Below are positions 16,783 through 25,987 of a DNA stretch of 64,000 nucleotides, in pieces (position 1 is the first letter of the stretch; every line of letters starts with the position of its first letter). A model generated the notes under the pieces. That model made no database searches and had not been told where the DNA came from. It saw nothing but the letters and a program-made list of their open reading frames with translations. Location of the stretch: NCBI RefSeq assembly GCF_902364025.1, contig NZ_CABJCG010000004.1, forward strand, positions 124,001-188,000. The letters are read 5' to 3'. The stretch comes from Enterocloster lavalensis. GTDB taxonomy: Bacteria; Bacillota; Clostridia; Lachnospirales; Lachnospiraceae. A program made the position numbers and the translations under genes.

Positions 16783-18303
16783 CTATACCTCCGCGAATCC
16801 CACGCTGGCCAGGAACCGGCCAAAGGCCGCCCGTCCATTTTCATCGCACTTGTAGACTCCCGCGTCCTCCAGCACTCTGGCGAACACGTTTCCAACCTCG
16901 GTTCTCAGGACGTCGTTTACATTTTCCCGGGTAACCGCAACTCCGGCGGCCGCGTAGCGGGGCAGGAACTCCTCCACCCAGTCCGCGTGTTTTGCCAGCT
17001 CCCCGTCCCCACGGATATCCCGGCCCTCCGCTATGAAATCAGCCAGGTCCGCCAGCTCCTTCTTCAGTCTGGAGGGCAGCACCGCCAGACCCATCACCTC
17101 GATCAGGCCGATATTTTCCTTCTTGATGTGGTGCAGCTCCTGGTGGGGATGGTACACGCCCAGGGGGAATTCTTCGGTGGTGAGGTTGTTTCTGAGCACC
17201 AGGTCCAGCTCAAACTTGTCCCCCACCTTGCGGGCGATGGGCGTGATGGTATTGTGAGGTTCCCCGTCCGTCTCCGCGAAAATGAACGCGGACTCGTCGC
17301 TGTAGCCCCTCCAGGCCGCCAGCACCTTATCCCCCAGCTCCACCAGCCGGTCGGAATCCCCGCACCGCAGGCGCAGCACGGACATGGGCCAGAACACGAT
17401 ACCCGCCTCCACGTCCTCAAAACCTTCCAGGGTAAAATACTTCTCAATGGGCGCTTTGGCCATGGCAAAGGTGTAATGTCCGCCCTGGAAATGGTCGTGG
17501 CTCAAAATGGAGCCGCCCACAATGGGCAGGTCCGCGTTGGAGCCCAGGAAATAGTGGGGGAACAGCTTGATGAAATCGAACAGCTTCACAAACGTGGCCC
17601 GCTCGATCTTCATGGGAATGTGCTCCCCGTTGAACACGATGCAGTGCTCGTTATAATACACATAGGGGGAATACTGGAATCCCCACTCCCCGCCGTTGAC
17701 GGTGATGGGGATCACCCGGTGGTTGTTCCGGGCCGGGTGGTTGGTTCTGCCCGCGTAACCCACGTTCTCCATGCACAGCTGGCATTTGGGGTACCCGCTC
17801 TGCTTGGCCAGCTTGGCCGCGGCGATGGCCTTGGGATCCTTCTCCGGTTTGGAAAGGTTCACCGTGATGTCCAGCCGGCCGTAACGGGTGTCAGCCGTCC
17901 ACTTCATGTCCTTTTTGATGCGGTAGCGGCGTATGTAGTCCGAATCCTGGCTCAGCTTGTAGTAATACTCCGTGGCGGTCTCAGGCGACTGCCCGTAGCG
18001 TTTCCAGAATTCCCGGTTCACCTCCGAGGGTCTGGGCATCAGGCAGTTCATCAGCCTGGTGTCGAACAGGTCCCGGTACACCACGCTGTCGCTCTCCAGC
18101 AGGCCCCTGGCGCAGGCGTCGTCCAAAAGTTCCTTCAGGATCTCCTCCAGGCCGGCGTAGGCCCTGGGCGCTTCCGGTTCCCGGTACTCTGAAAGGCCCA
18201 TCACATCCAGAATCTGGTTGCGCGCGTAGATGGCGTCCTCCTGTTCAATCAGCCCTGTCTCCAGGCCGTACTCCACCAGTCCTCTGATCGCATCATCAAT
18301 CAT
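16783..18303 (-). CDS. galT: UDP-glucose--hexose-1-phosphate uridylyltransferase (class II GalT)
   Basis: This 506-residue protein has the usual length of the Firmicutes GalT class, longer than the E. coli type. It exchanges UMP between UDP-glucose and galactose-1-phosphate in the Leloir pathway. Family segments are HPARNNHRVIPITVNGGEWGFQYSPYVYYNEHCIVF, the histidine motif LSHDHFQGGHYTFAM and HPHQELHHIKKENIGLIEVMG. I chose the ATG at 18303 because AGGAGGGG lies 7 nt upstream; the longer frame to 18342 has no such site. A good promoter lies upstream. galK and galE are not in the window. It ends at a terminator shared with the germination gene. Confidence 0.93.
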   Translation of the reverse strand: MIDDAIRGLVEYGLETGLIEQEDAIYARNQILDVMGLSEYREPEAPRAYAGLEEILKELLDDACARGLLESDSVVYRDLFDTRLMNCLMPRPSEVNREFWKRYGQSPETATEYYYKLSQDSDYIRRYRIKKDMKWTADTRYGRLDITVNLSKPEKDPKAIAAAKLAKQSGYPKCQLCMENVGYAGRTNHPARNNHRVIPITVNGGEWGFQYSPYVYYNEHCIVFNGEHIPMKIERATFVKLFDFIKLFPHYFLGSNADLPIVGGSILSHDHFQGGHYTFAMAKAPIEKYFTLEGFEDVEAGIVFWPMSVLRLRCGDSDRLVELGDKVLAAWRGYSDESAFIFAETDGEPHNTITPIARKVGDKFELDLVLRNNLTTEEFPLGVYHPHQELHHIKKENIGLIEVMGLAVLPSRLKKELADLADFIAEGRDIRGDGELAKHADWVEEFLPRYAAAGVAVTRENVNDVLRTEVGNVFARVLEDAGVYKCDENGRAAFGRFLASVGFAEV

Positions 18304-18353
18304 CAAAAGTCCCCTCCTGCTTCTCAAAGTGTTCTTTTCCAACGTTTTCCTTT

Positions 18354-18382
18354 ATTATATGCCCCGCCGGGCCTGAACACAA
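18354..18382 (-). promoter_or_regulatory. galT promoter
   Basis: TTGTGT (18382-18377), a 17-bp spacer and consensus TATAAT (18359-18354) on the minus strand, about 50 nt before the galT start. Confidence 0.7.
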
Positions 18383-18421
18383 TGGCAATTTTTTATGTGT
18401 TCTAGCAAAATTCTACGCACT

Positions 18422-18937
18422 TTACCTGGATACGGCCCGCTTGATCCGCTGGACCACCATCCCGCCCAAAAGGCCGATCAGGCTGCCCGCAATGGTCCCC
18501 GCGGCCAGCAGCACCGGCAGGTAGGCGAACAGAGCCGCCTGCTCCACCACCGCAGCCGCCACCGCGATCTGGCCGATGTTGTGGGCCGCGCCTCCGGCCA
18601 CGCTGATGCCCACCATGCCGAACACCTTAAAACGCTTCAGAAACGCCATCACAAGCAGGCTCAGAATCCCGCCCGCCAGGCTGTAGAGGATCATGGACGG
18701 GGTTCCGAAGGTAAAGCCCATGAGCACGATGCGCACCAGGCTGATAAACGCGGCCCCGCCGGCCCCCACGGTGTAGAGGGCCGCGATCACCGCCAGATTG
18801 GCCAATCCCAGCTTGACGCCGGGCACCCCCAGGGAGATGGGGATCAGGCTCTCCACATAGCTTAGAACAAAGGCCAGGGCGATCAGCAGGCCGTAGAGCG
18901 CCACGTCCCTGGCATCCATATTTTTCCTACGCTCCAT
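18422..18937 (-). CDS. Gx transporter family membrane protein (EetB-like)
   Basis: This 171-residue protein has about five membrane helices and the Gx/HepPP-synthase-component-I signature (YVESLIPISLGVPGVKLGLANLAVIAALYTVG, GTPSMILYSLAGGILSLLVMAFLKR, GAAHNIGQIAVAAAV). Family members resemble ECF S components. One, EetB, belongs to the Listeria flavin-based extracellular electron transfer locus together with a NusG-II protein (EetA). The divergent FMN-binding and NusG-II genes next door support the same association here (inference). I chose the ATG at 18937 because AAGGAGG precedes it by 10 nt. The spacing is a little long, and an internal ATG at 18922 is an alternative. Confidence 0.85.
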   Translation of the reverse strand: MERRKNMDARDVALYGLLIALAFVLSYVESLIPISLGVPGVKLGLANLAVIAALYTVGAGGAAFISLVRIVLMGFTFGTPSMILYSLAGGILSLLVMAFLKRFKVFGMVGISVAGGAAHNIGQIAVAAAVVEQAALFAYLPVLLAAGTIAGSLIGLLGGMVVQRIKRAVSR

Positions 18938-18973
18938 CGCGCGCAAACCTCCTTTAATTCCCATTCCATCCTC

Positions 18974-19002
18974 TTGTGCGAACGTTGCATCTGTGTTAAA
19001 AT
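18974..19002 (+). promoter_or_regulatory. Promoter of the FMN-binding/NusG-II operon
   Basis: TTGTGC (18974-18979), a 17-bp spacer and TAAAAT (18997-19002), about 40 nt before the FMN-binding gene and divergent from the Gx gene. Confidence 0.6.
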
Positions 19003-19042
19003 TATAACTGTCCTAACTAATTTAACCATAAGGAGTGTAAGT

Positions 19043-19534
19043 ATGAGCAAGACACAAATGAGTGCTGTCAAAAAGAACTATTTCGGCCTGGGGATCATGG
19101 CCATTCTTTCCGCACTGGTCATCGCTGTTTCCGGCCCCCTGTACCAATCCATGAGCAACCATCCGGATATGCCCCTGGCCGACGGCGTCTACACCTACAA
19201 GGACGAGCAGCCAGACGACAACGGCTTTTACAGCATGGTCACCGTGACCGTGCAGAACGGCCGCATCACCGCCTGTACCTGGGACTGTGTCAATGATGAA
19301 AATATCGGGAAGCGCCAGCTCTCCGTGGAAGGCCACTACGTCATGACGGAAAACGGCCCCACCTGGAAGGACCAGGCCGACGCCCTGGCCTCCTACGTGC
19401 TTCACCACCAGACTACGGGCGGTCTGATCAACGCCGAGGGTTACGCCATGGATGCCGTGTCCTCCGTGAGCATCAACGCCTATCCCTTTGTCAACGGCTT
19501 ATCCGACTGCCTGGACCAGGCAGCCATCCGGTAA
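19043..19534 (+). CDS. FMN-binding domain protein, membrane-anchored
   Basis: This 163-residue protein has one N-terminal membrane helix (about 12-32) and an extracytoplasmic FMN-binding domain (DGVYTYKDEQPDDNGFYSMVTVTVQNGRITACTWDCVN ... AEGYAMDAVSSVSINAYPFVNGL). Proteins of this type carry covalent FMN on a Thr in a D-x-x-S-G-A-T motif attached by ApbE and pass electrons outside the membrane. Here the motif reads D137-A-V-S-S-V-S143, so Ser stands where the acceptor Thr is usual; flavinylation is therefore uncertain. AAGGAG lies 7 nt before the ATG. The NusG-II gene starts 3 bp after the stop. No ApbE gene is in the window. Confidence 0.85.
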   Translation: MSKTQMSAVKKNYFGLGIMAILSALVIAVSGPLYQSMSNHPDMPLADGVYTYKDEQPDDNGFYSMVTVTVQNGRITACTWDCVNDENIGKRQLSVEGHYVMTENGPTWKDQADALASYVLHHQTTGGLINAEGYAMDAVSSVSINAYPFVNGLSDCLDQAAIR

Positions 19535-19537
19535 TCC

Positions 19538-19903
19538 ATGAAAGCCAAGGGTCCGTCCCTGCCGCGCAGAGACTTAATCCTGATACTGGCGATCCTGTCG
19601 GTGGCCGGAATCTGGTACGGTATCACCCGCTATCAGGCCTTAAAAGGCCCCTCCGAGGTGGCCCAGGTCACGGTGGACGGCAAGCTGGTGGAAACCCTGG
19701 ATTTGAGCGTAAACGCCACCGTCACCATCACCGGAGCAGGAGGCGGCACCAACGTGCTGGTGGTTCAGGACGGGGAAATCTGGTGCAGCGAGGCTTCCTG
19801 CCCGGACAAGCTCTGCGTCAAACAGGGCAAAAAGCACCTGAGCACGGACACCATCGTCTGCCTGCCCAACAAGATGGTGGTCACCGTCACCGGAACGGAC
19901 TGA
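19538..19903 (+). CDS. NusG domain II protein (EetA-like)
   Basis: This 121-residue protein has one N-terminal membrane helix (about 11-30) and an outward-facing NusG-II domain (VDGKLVETLDLSVNATVTI ... NVLVVQDGEIWCSEASCPDKLCVKQGKK ... CLPNKMVVTVTG). The cysteines C83, C88 and C93 are typical of this extracytoplasmic family, which includes EetA of flavin-based extracellular electron transfer. It follows the FMN-binding gene by 3 bp and is surely cotranscribed. The likely role is in an extracytoplasmic flavin or electron transfer assembly with the Gx protein (inference); its exact function is not known. Confidence 0.85.
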   Translation: MKAKGPSLPRRDLILILAILSVAGIWYGITRYQALKGPSEVAQVTVDGKLVETLDLSVNATVTITGAGGGTNVLVVQDGEIWCSEASCPDKLCVKQGKKHLSTDTIVCLPNKMVVTVTGTD

Positions 19904-19950
19904 GGCGGAACGCGCCGTCCATTTTCCTCATAAAAGTGTCCCATAATACT

Positions 19951-19984
19951 GCCGCAGCCGGCGAAAACCGGCTGCGGTATTTTT
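19951..19984 (+). terminator. Terminator after the NusG-II gene
   Basis: CCGCAGCCGG-CGAAAA-CCGGCTGCGG followed by TATTTTTG; a perfect 10-bp stem. Confidence 0.92.
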
Positions 19985-20014
19985 GTGCGCTCTGTTTGAA
20001 CTGTTACGTTTGAA

Positions 20015-21991
20015 TTATCGGATCACCGTGACCTTCTCTCCCACCACCTGCCAGTTGCTCACCGGGTTCTCCCGGCCGTCTACCTTTTTCAGGTGCTCCA
20101 GCCCGGCCAGGGGATTTAAGTCCGTCACGTAGTTCTTGCTGATGTCCAAAGTCTCCAGCAGGGGCAGCGTAGCCGCCGGCTGGATCTGGGCCAGCTTGTT
20201 GTCCGCCAGGGAGAGGTCCGTCAGCCCCGGATAATGGGACAAAAAGCCCAGCTCTGCGTCCAGGGCCACGTCGTCCCAGTTCACCATGCTGATTCCGCCG
20301 TACCGGTCCGCCTTCACGTTCTTGTACAGCTTTACGCCGTTCATGGACAGGGAAAGGAGGCCCGGATTGTCCTTTAACCGGCTGAAGTTGATCTCCATAC
20401 TGGCGCCGTTCAGGTTCAGGGACACCAGCCCCTCCTTGTTGAGCAGCGCGGAAATATCCGTGTAGAACGTGGTGCCGGACAGATCCAGCTGGGTCAGCGC
20501 CGGAAGGTTCGCCAAAAAGTCCACGCTGTTTAAGTATTCCCAGCTCTTGGTACCCTTTAAACGCTCAAGCTGCGTCAAACCGGAAAATGCGCCGGGATCG
20601 TCGATGCAGTAGCCCGCGATGGTCAGGTCCGTAAGCCCGCCCATGCTGCGCAGGAACGAACAGCCGTTGAATCCGGCCAGAGTCAGCGTTTTCATGTTGG
20701 TCATGCCCGAGAGATCCGGGTCCGGCTGGTTGGAGTATTTATCGATGGTCAGGGACTCCAGGCCCGTCAGTCCGGTGATGGCGCTGTAGTCGGGCAGCTC
20801 GTAGTTGCTGGTCAGGCTCAGCTCCTTTAAATTTTCGCAGGAGGAAAGCGGAGCGATGGAGATACATTGGCTGTCGTCCAGCGCAAAGCGCTCCAGCTGC
20901 GGCATACTGTTCACAAAACTGATATCCTTCACATGTTCCAGGTCCAGGCGCAGCTCCGTGAGTCCGCTCATGGTGAAGAACACGGAAAAATCCGTTAGGT
21001 TGGGACAGTATTCCATGGACAGGGACTTCAAATTCTTAAGGGACGCCAGGTCCTTGATGTCGGTCAGATCATCGCTTCCGTGCAGCTCCAGCCGCTCCAG
21101 GCCCGTGAACTGGCCGATTCCCTCCAGGGAAGTCTGATTGTAATCGTAGATCAGCCCGGTCAGCTGGCCCGGATCGTCCACCAGGGCGGCCACCTCGTCC
21201 GGAGAAATATACTGCACGCCCAGCGTCCTTAACTGTTCCAGACCTTCCAGGTCGCCGGGTTTTAAGGTGCTGTGCAGGGACAGCGTTTCCAGGCCCTTTA
21301 GCGCTCTTAGGCAGGAGAAATCATTGAACAGCTCCCAGCCCATGGTCATACCGGCCGGAAGGTCCCCCTCAAAGGTATGGATCGCCATCTCGCCGTCCGC
21401 CCCCAAATCTCCGTCCAGGCCATAGGACACCCGGAAATACTTCCGGTCCGTGTGCGTGTCCCAGAGGCCGGGCTTCAGCTCCAGATAGCGCAGCTTCATA
21501 AGCTCCTGTTCGCTGACCTGATCCGGCGTGCGCCCGTAGATGCCTAAGATCACCTGCTCCATCCCCTGGGACCACACCACCGGCTTTTCGGGAGCTTGTG
21601 TGGGCTCCGCAGCTATCGCCGTCTCGACCACCGCGCTGGTGGCCTTGGCCGAGCTCTTCTTTCCGGCCGAACCCCGGGCGGACACGGCGATAGCGGCCAC
21701 AAAGACCACGGCGGCCGCCACGGCGATGATCACAAACCGCTTCCGCTCCTCCTCATGAACCTTCTGCGTCTCCTGAGGCAGAGAGGTCCTGGGTTTTACC
21801 TCCTGAAAGGAATGAGGCGGAAGGTCGCCCACGTTTCGGCTTCCAAAATTCCCCAATTTATACTCATCCCCGGATTCCTGTTCCACCATGTAGCGGGTCT
21901 TGCAGTATTCGCAGACCGCCTCGCCCGGATGCTCCGGGTCCAGTTTTACCGTGCCGTTACAGGCCGGACACTTTAATTCCACCAGTTTCAT
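20015..21991 (-). CDS. Zinc-ribbon, single-pass leucine-rich repeat protein
   Basis: This 658-residue protein starts with a zinc ribbon (C8, C11, C27, C30: CPACNGTVKLDPEHPGEAVCEYC), then has a basic linker and one membrane helix (about 85-106, FVIIAVAAAVVFVAAIAV). A Ser/Ala/Thr-rich stalk follows, and then about 18 internalin-like leucine-rich repeats of 21-22 residues (LKNLKSLSMEYCPNLTDFS, LPLLETLDISKNYVTDLNPLAGLEHLKKVDG). By topology the ribbon would be cytoplasmic and the LRR domain outside. No catalytic domain is seen; the role may be extracellular recognition. GGAGGGGG precedes the ATG. It is the last of a same-strand series behind hemW and the AlkD-like gene. Confidence 0.8.
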   Translation of the reverse strand: MKLVELKCPACNGTVKLDPEHPGEAVCEYCKTRYMVEQESGDEYKLGNFGSRNVGDLPPHSFQEVKPRTSLPQETQKVHEEERKRFVIIAVAAAVVFVAAIAVSARGSAGKKSSAKATSAVVETAIAAEPTQAPEKPVVWSQGMEQVILGIYGRTPDQVSEQELMKLRYLELKPGLWDTHTDRKYFRVSYGLDGDLGADGEMAIHTFEGDLPAGMTMGWELFNDFSCLRALKGLETLSLHSTLKPGDLEGLEQLRTLGVQYISPDEVAALVDDPGQLTGLIYDYNQTSLEGIGQFTGLERLELHGSDDLTDIKDLASLKNLKSLSMEYCPNLTDFSVFFTMSGLTELRLDLEHVKDISFVNSMPQLERFALDDSQCISIAPLSSCENLKELSLTSNYELPDYSAITGLTGLESLTIDKYSNQPDPDLSGMTNMKTLTLAGFNGCSFLRSMGGLTDLTIAGYCIDDPGAFSGLTQLERLKGTKSWEYLNSVDFLANLPALTQLDLSGTTFYTDISALLNKEGLVSLNLNGASMEINFSRLKDNPGLLSLSMNGVKLYKNVKADRYGGISMVNWDDVALDAELGFLSHYPGLTDLSLADNKLAQIQPAATLPLLETLDISKNYVTDLNPLAGLEHLKKVDGRENPVSNWQVVGEKVTVIR

Positions 21992-22011
21992 TTAATTACC
22001 CCCTCCAGCCT

Positions 22012-22761
22012 CTAAGGCATTTCTCGTCTGTCTATTCCGCCGGCAGGCCCGGCCTGACGCTTCATACTCCGGATCACCGCCCTGGTCTGCCCATCGATCC
22101 GCAGCGACTCACAAATCTTCTGCAGCGCCTTGTTGTAGGTCCAGTCGTCCAGATGGTTCTTCTGCAGATAGGGCATAACCCGCTCCGGCATCTTCACATA
22201 GAAAATGGACACGGCCCAGGCCACCGCCATCTTGGAATAGTACGCCTGGCTCCGAATCCGGTCCAGAGCGCCCAGCGCCCGGTCCACATAGTCCTCATCG
22301 ATAAAATAATCCAAAAGCATCACCGCGCCGAACCGGCACTCGTACTCCAGCTCCGAGTCCAGATAGGGGGCCAGAAGCTCCCACATCTCCTCTTTATGCT
22401 TCCCAGTGATCTTTAACGTGCCGCAAAAGCTGTCGCACACCGCCCAGTTGTCGATCACCGGCACAAAGTCCCGTATGTACGCGGACGCTTCCTCCCACGC
22501 TCCGGCTCCGGCGCCCACCACCATACCCCAGAGCAGGCGCTCCTCGTGGCAGGTTTCACCCTGCTGCCAGGCGGTTCTCACCTGGTCCACGTAACCGCGC
22601 CAGTCACCCTTTGCGATCTCCCGCGCCAGCCTGCGCAGGGCGGGCGTCCTGACGCCCAGCATATCCTCCACGCCGGGCAGCAGCTTACAGTTAAAATCCC
22701 GGTATCCCGGTTCCGCCAGTTCTTCCAGCCGGCGGCGAATCTCCGAACGTTCCAATGTCAT
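22012..22761 (-). CDS. DNA alkylation repair (AlkD-like HEAT) protein
   Basis: This 249-residue all-helical protein has the AlkD family pattern (LPGVEDMLGVRTPALRRLAREIAKGDW, IDNWAVCDSFCGTL, YYSKMAVAWAVSIFYVKMPE, WTYNKALQKICESLRI). AlkD removes alkylated purines without base flipping. Many Firmicutes paralogs of this 'DNA alkylation repair' family are of unknown function, so the enzymatic role is not certain. I chose the ATG at 22761, which has GAGGAG 7 nt upstream; the longer frame to 22848 overlaps hemW. It lies 11 bp after hemW and is probably cotranscribed. Confidence 0.85.
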   Translation of the reverse strand: MTLERSEIRRRLEELAEPGYRDFNCKLLPGVEDMLGVRTPALRRLAREIAKGDWRGYVDQVRTAWQQGETCHEERLLWGMVVGAGAGAWEEASAYIRDFVPVIDNWAVCDSFCGTLKITGKHKEEMWELLAPYLDSELEYECRFGAVMLLDYFIDEDYVDRALGALDRIRSQAYYSKMAVAWAVSIFYVKMPERVMPYLQKNHLDDWTYNKALQKICESLRIDGQTRAVIRSMKRQAGPAGGIDRREMP

Positions 22762-22772
22762 TTGTATTCTCC

Positions 22773-24032
22773 TCACGCGGATGTGAGCAGGAATTCGCCG
22801 AGCACAAAATTGCTCACGTCCATTCCCCACTCGGTCAGCGACAGCCACACGCCCTCCCGCCTCAGCAGGCCGTTTTTCACCAGGCGCTCGATCACCGGGC
22901 CGTACACCGAGTCCAGCTTGACCCCGAAGGTGGCCACAAAATCGATCTCCGAAATGCCGCGGATCATCCGCAGCCCCAGAAACATGAATTCCTCCATCCG
23001 CGCCTCCCGGCTCAGGCGGGTAAACTGCGGCCGCAGGCGTTCCGCCCAGCCCTCCGCGGCAAAATCAAGGCCCAGATACCGCTCCAGGTCCCGCTCGTTG
23101 CAGAACCGGCAGCCGCCTAGAAAGGAGGAAGCTCCCAGCCCCAGACCCAGATACTCCACCTCGGTCCAGTAGCCGATGTTGTGGCGGCACGCAAAGCCCG
23201 GCCGGGCATAGTTGGAAATCTCGTACCGCTCGTAACCCTGCTCCGCCAGAAACGTGCGGGTCAGGTGGTAGATCCGGTTCTCCTCCTCCTCGTCCGGCAG
23301 CTCCGGGTAATCCCTCCGGCGCAGGCCGAACCGGTCCGGCGCCTCCCCCGGGCAGGTACTGGGCTGGCGCGCGCTTTTTTCGGCCGTTTTCTCACATCCT
23401 GCGCCGTAGCGGTCCCAGAAGGGTGTACCTTCCTCGATGATCAGGCTGTAGGCGGAAATGTGCTCCGGCTTCAGCATGGTCACCTTTTTTAAGGTGTTCC
23501 GCCAGGACTCCAGGGTCTGGCCCGGGATGCCGCTCATCAGGTCCACGTTGATGTTGGCAAAGCCCGCCATCCTGGCGCACTGGAAGCTCTTTAAAAATTC
23601 TTCAAAGGAATGGATTCTGCCCAGATTCTCTAACTCCCGGTTGTCAGCGGACTGAAGGCCGATGCTGACCCGGTTAATCCCCGCGGCCCGGTAGATGTGG
23701 AGCTTGTTCTGCAGCAGGGTTCCGGGGTTCACCTCGATGGTGATCTCCGCGTCCTGGGCCACGTCAAAGGCCCGGCGCACAGCCAGGCAGACGTCCCGGA
23801 TCAGCTCCGGTTCCAGGACAGAAGGGGTGCCCCCTCCAATGAATACGGTCACAACCTGGTATTCCTGGCAGGAGGCACCCTCCGCCTCGATCTCGCGTAT
23901 GAGCTGTTCCACATACGCCTCGTGTACTGCCGCCAGCGTCCGGAAGGAAAGAAAATCGCAGTACAGGCATTTCCGGGCGCAAAATGGGATGTGAATGTAC
24001 AGCTCCAACGGTTTTTTCTGTTTTTTAGTCAT
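22773..24032 (-). CDS. hemW: Radical SAM heme chaperone HemW
   Basis: This 419-residue protein has the radical SAM cysteines C18-x3-C22-x2-C25 near the N-terminus (HIPFCARKCLYCDF), then FIGGGTPSVL, NRVSIGLQSAD and the C-terminal HemW domain. HemW inserts heme into respiratory enzymes and was long misannotated as oxygen-independent coproporphyrinogen oxidase. An Arg/Pro/Glu-rich insertion of about 35 residues follows GTPFWDRYG (near 215-250) and is not typical of the family. The Shine-Dalgarno sequence is weak. The gene sits between lepA (27 bp upstream) and the AlkD-like gene; the lepA-hemW order is common in Firmicutes. Confidence 0.93.
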   Translation of the reverse strand: MTKKQKKPLELYIHIPFCARKCLYCDFLSFRTLAAVHEAYVEQLIREIEAEGASCQEYQVVTVFIGGGTPSVLEPELIRDVCLAVRRAFDVAQDAEITIEVNPGTLLQNKLHIYRAAGINRVSIGLQSADNRELENLGRIHSFEEFLKSFQCARMAGFANINVDLMSGIPGQTLESWRNTLKKVTMLKPEHISAYSLIIEEGTPFWDRYGAGCEKTAEKSARQPSTCPGEAPDRFGLRRRDYPELPDEEEENRIYHLTRTFLAEQGYERYEISNYARPGFACRHNIGYWTEVEYLGLGLGASSFLGGCRFCNERDLERYLGLDFAAEGWAERLRPQFTRLSREARMEEFMFLGLRMIRGISEIDFVATFGVKLDSVYGPVIERLVKNGLLRREGVWLSLTEWGMDVSNFVLGEFLLTSA

Positions 24033-24059
24033 AAATGTCTCATCTTCTCAGTTCTGTCT

Positions 24060-25874
<1,815 letters not shown>

Positions 25875-25898
25875 GTTTTATCCTCTTTCTTATGGTTT

Positions 25899-25953
25899 AA
25901 AAATGGAACGGTTCAGACGCGGCGCTCGAAACCAACTTTTCCGCCGTCTGAAC
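25899..25953 (-). terminator. Possible terminator between spoIIP and lepA
   Basis: On the minus strand GTTCAGAC (25953-25946) pairs with GTCTGAAC (25918-25911), with inner CGGCGG/CCGC pairing, and TTTTT follows after about 7 nt. A second hairpin (GGAGGGC-GCGCT-GCCCTCC) lies just after the spoIIP stop. Termination may be partial. Confidence 0.5.
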
Positions 25954-25987
25954 TGTTGCCTGGATTGGAGGGCAGCGCGCCCTCCGC

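Noticed and set aside
16987..18192. A 401-codon frame opposite galT
   Set aside because: Antisense to galT, no ribosome site, no recognisable family.
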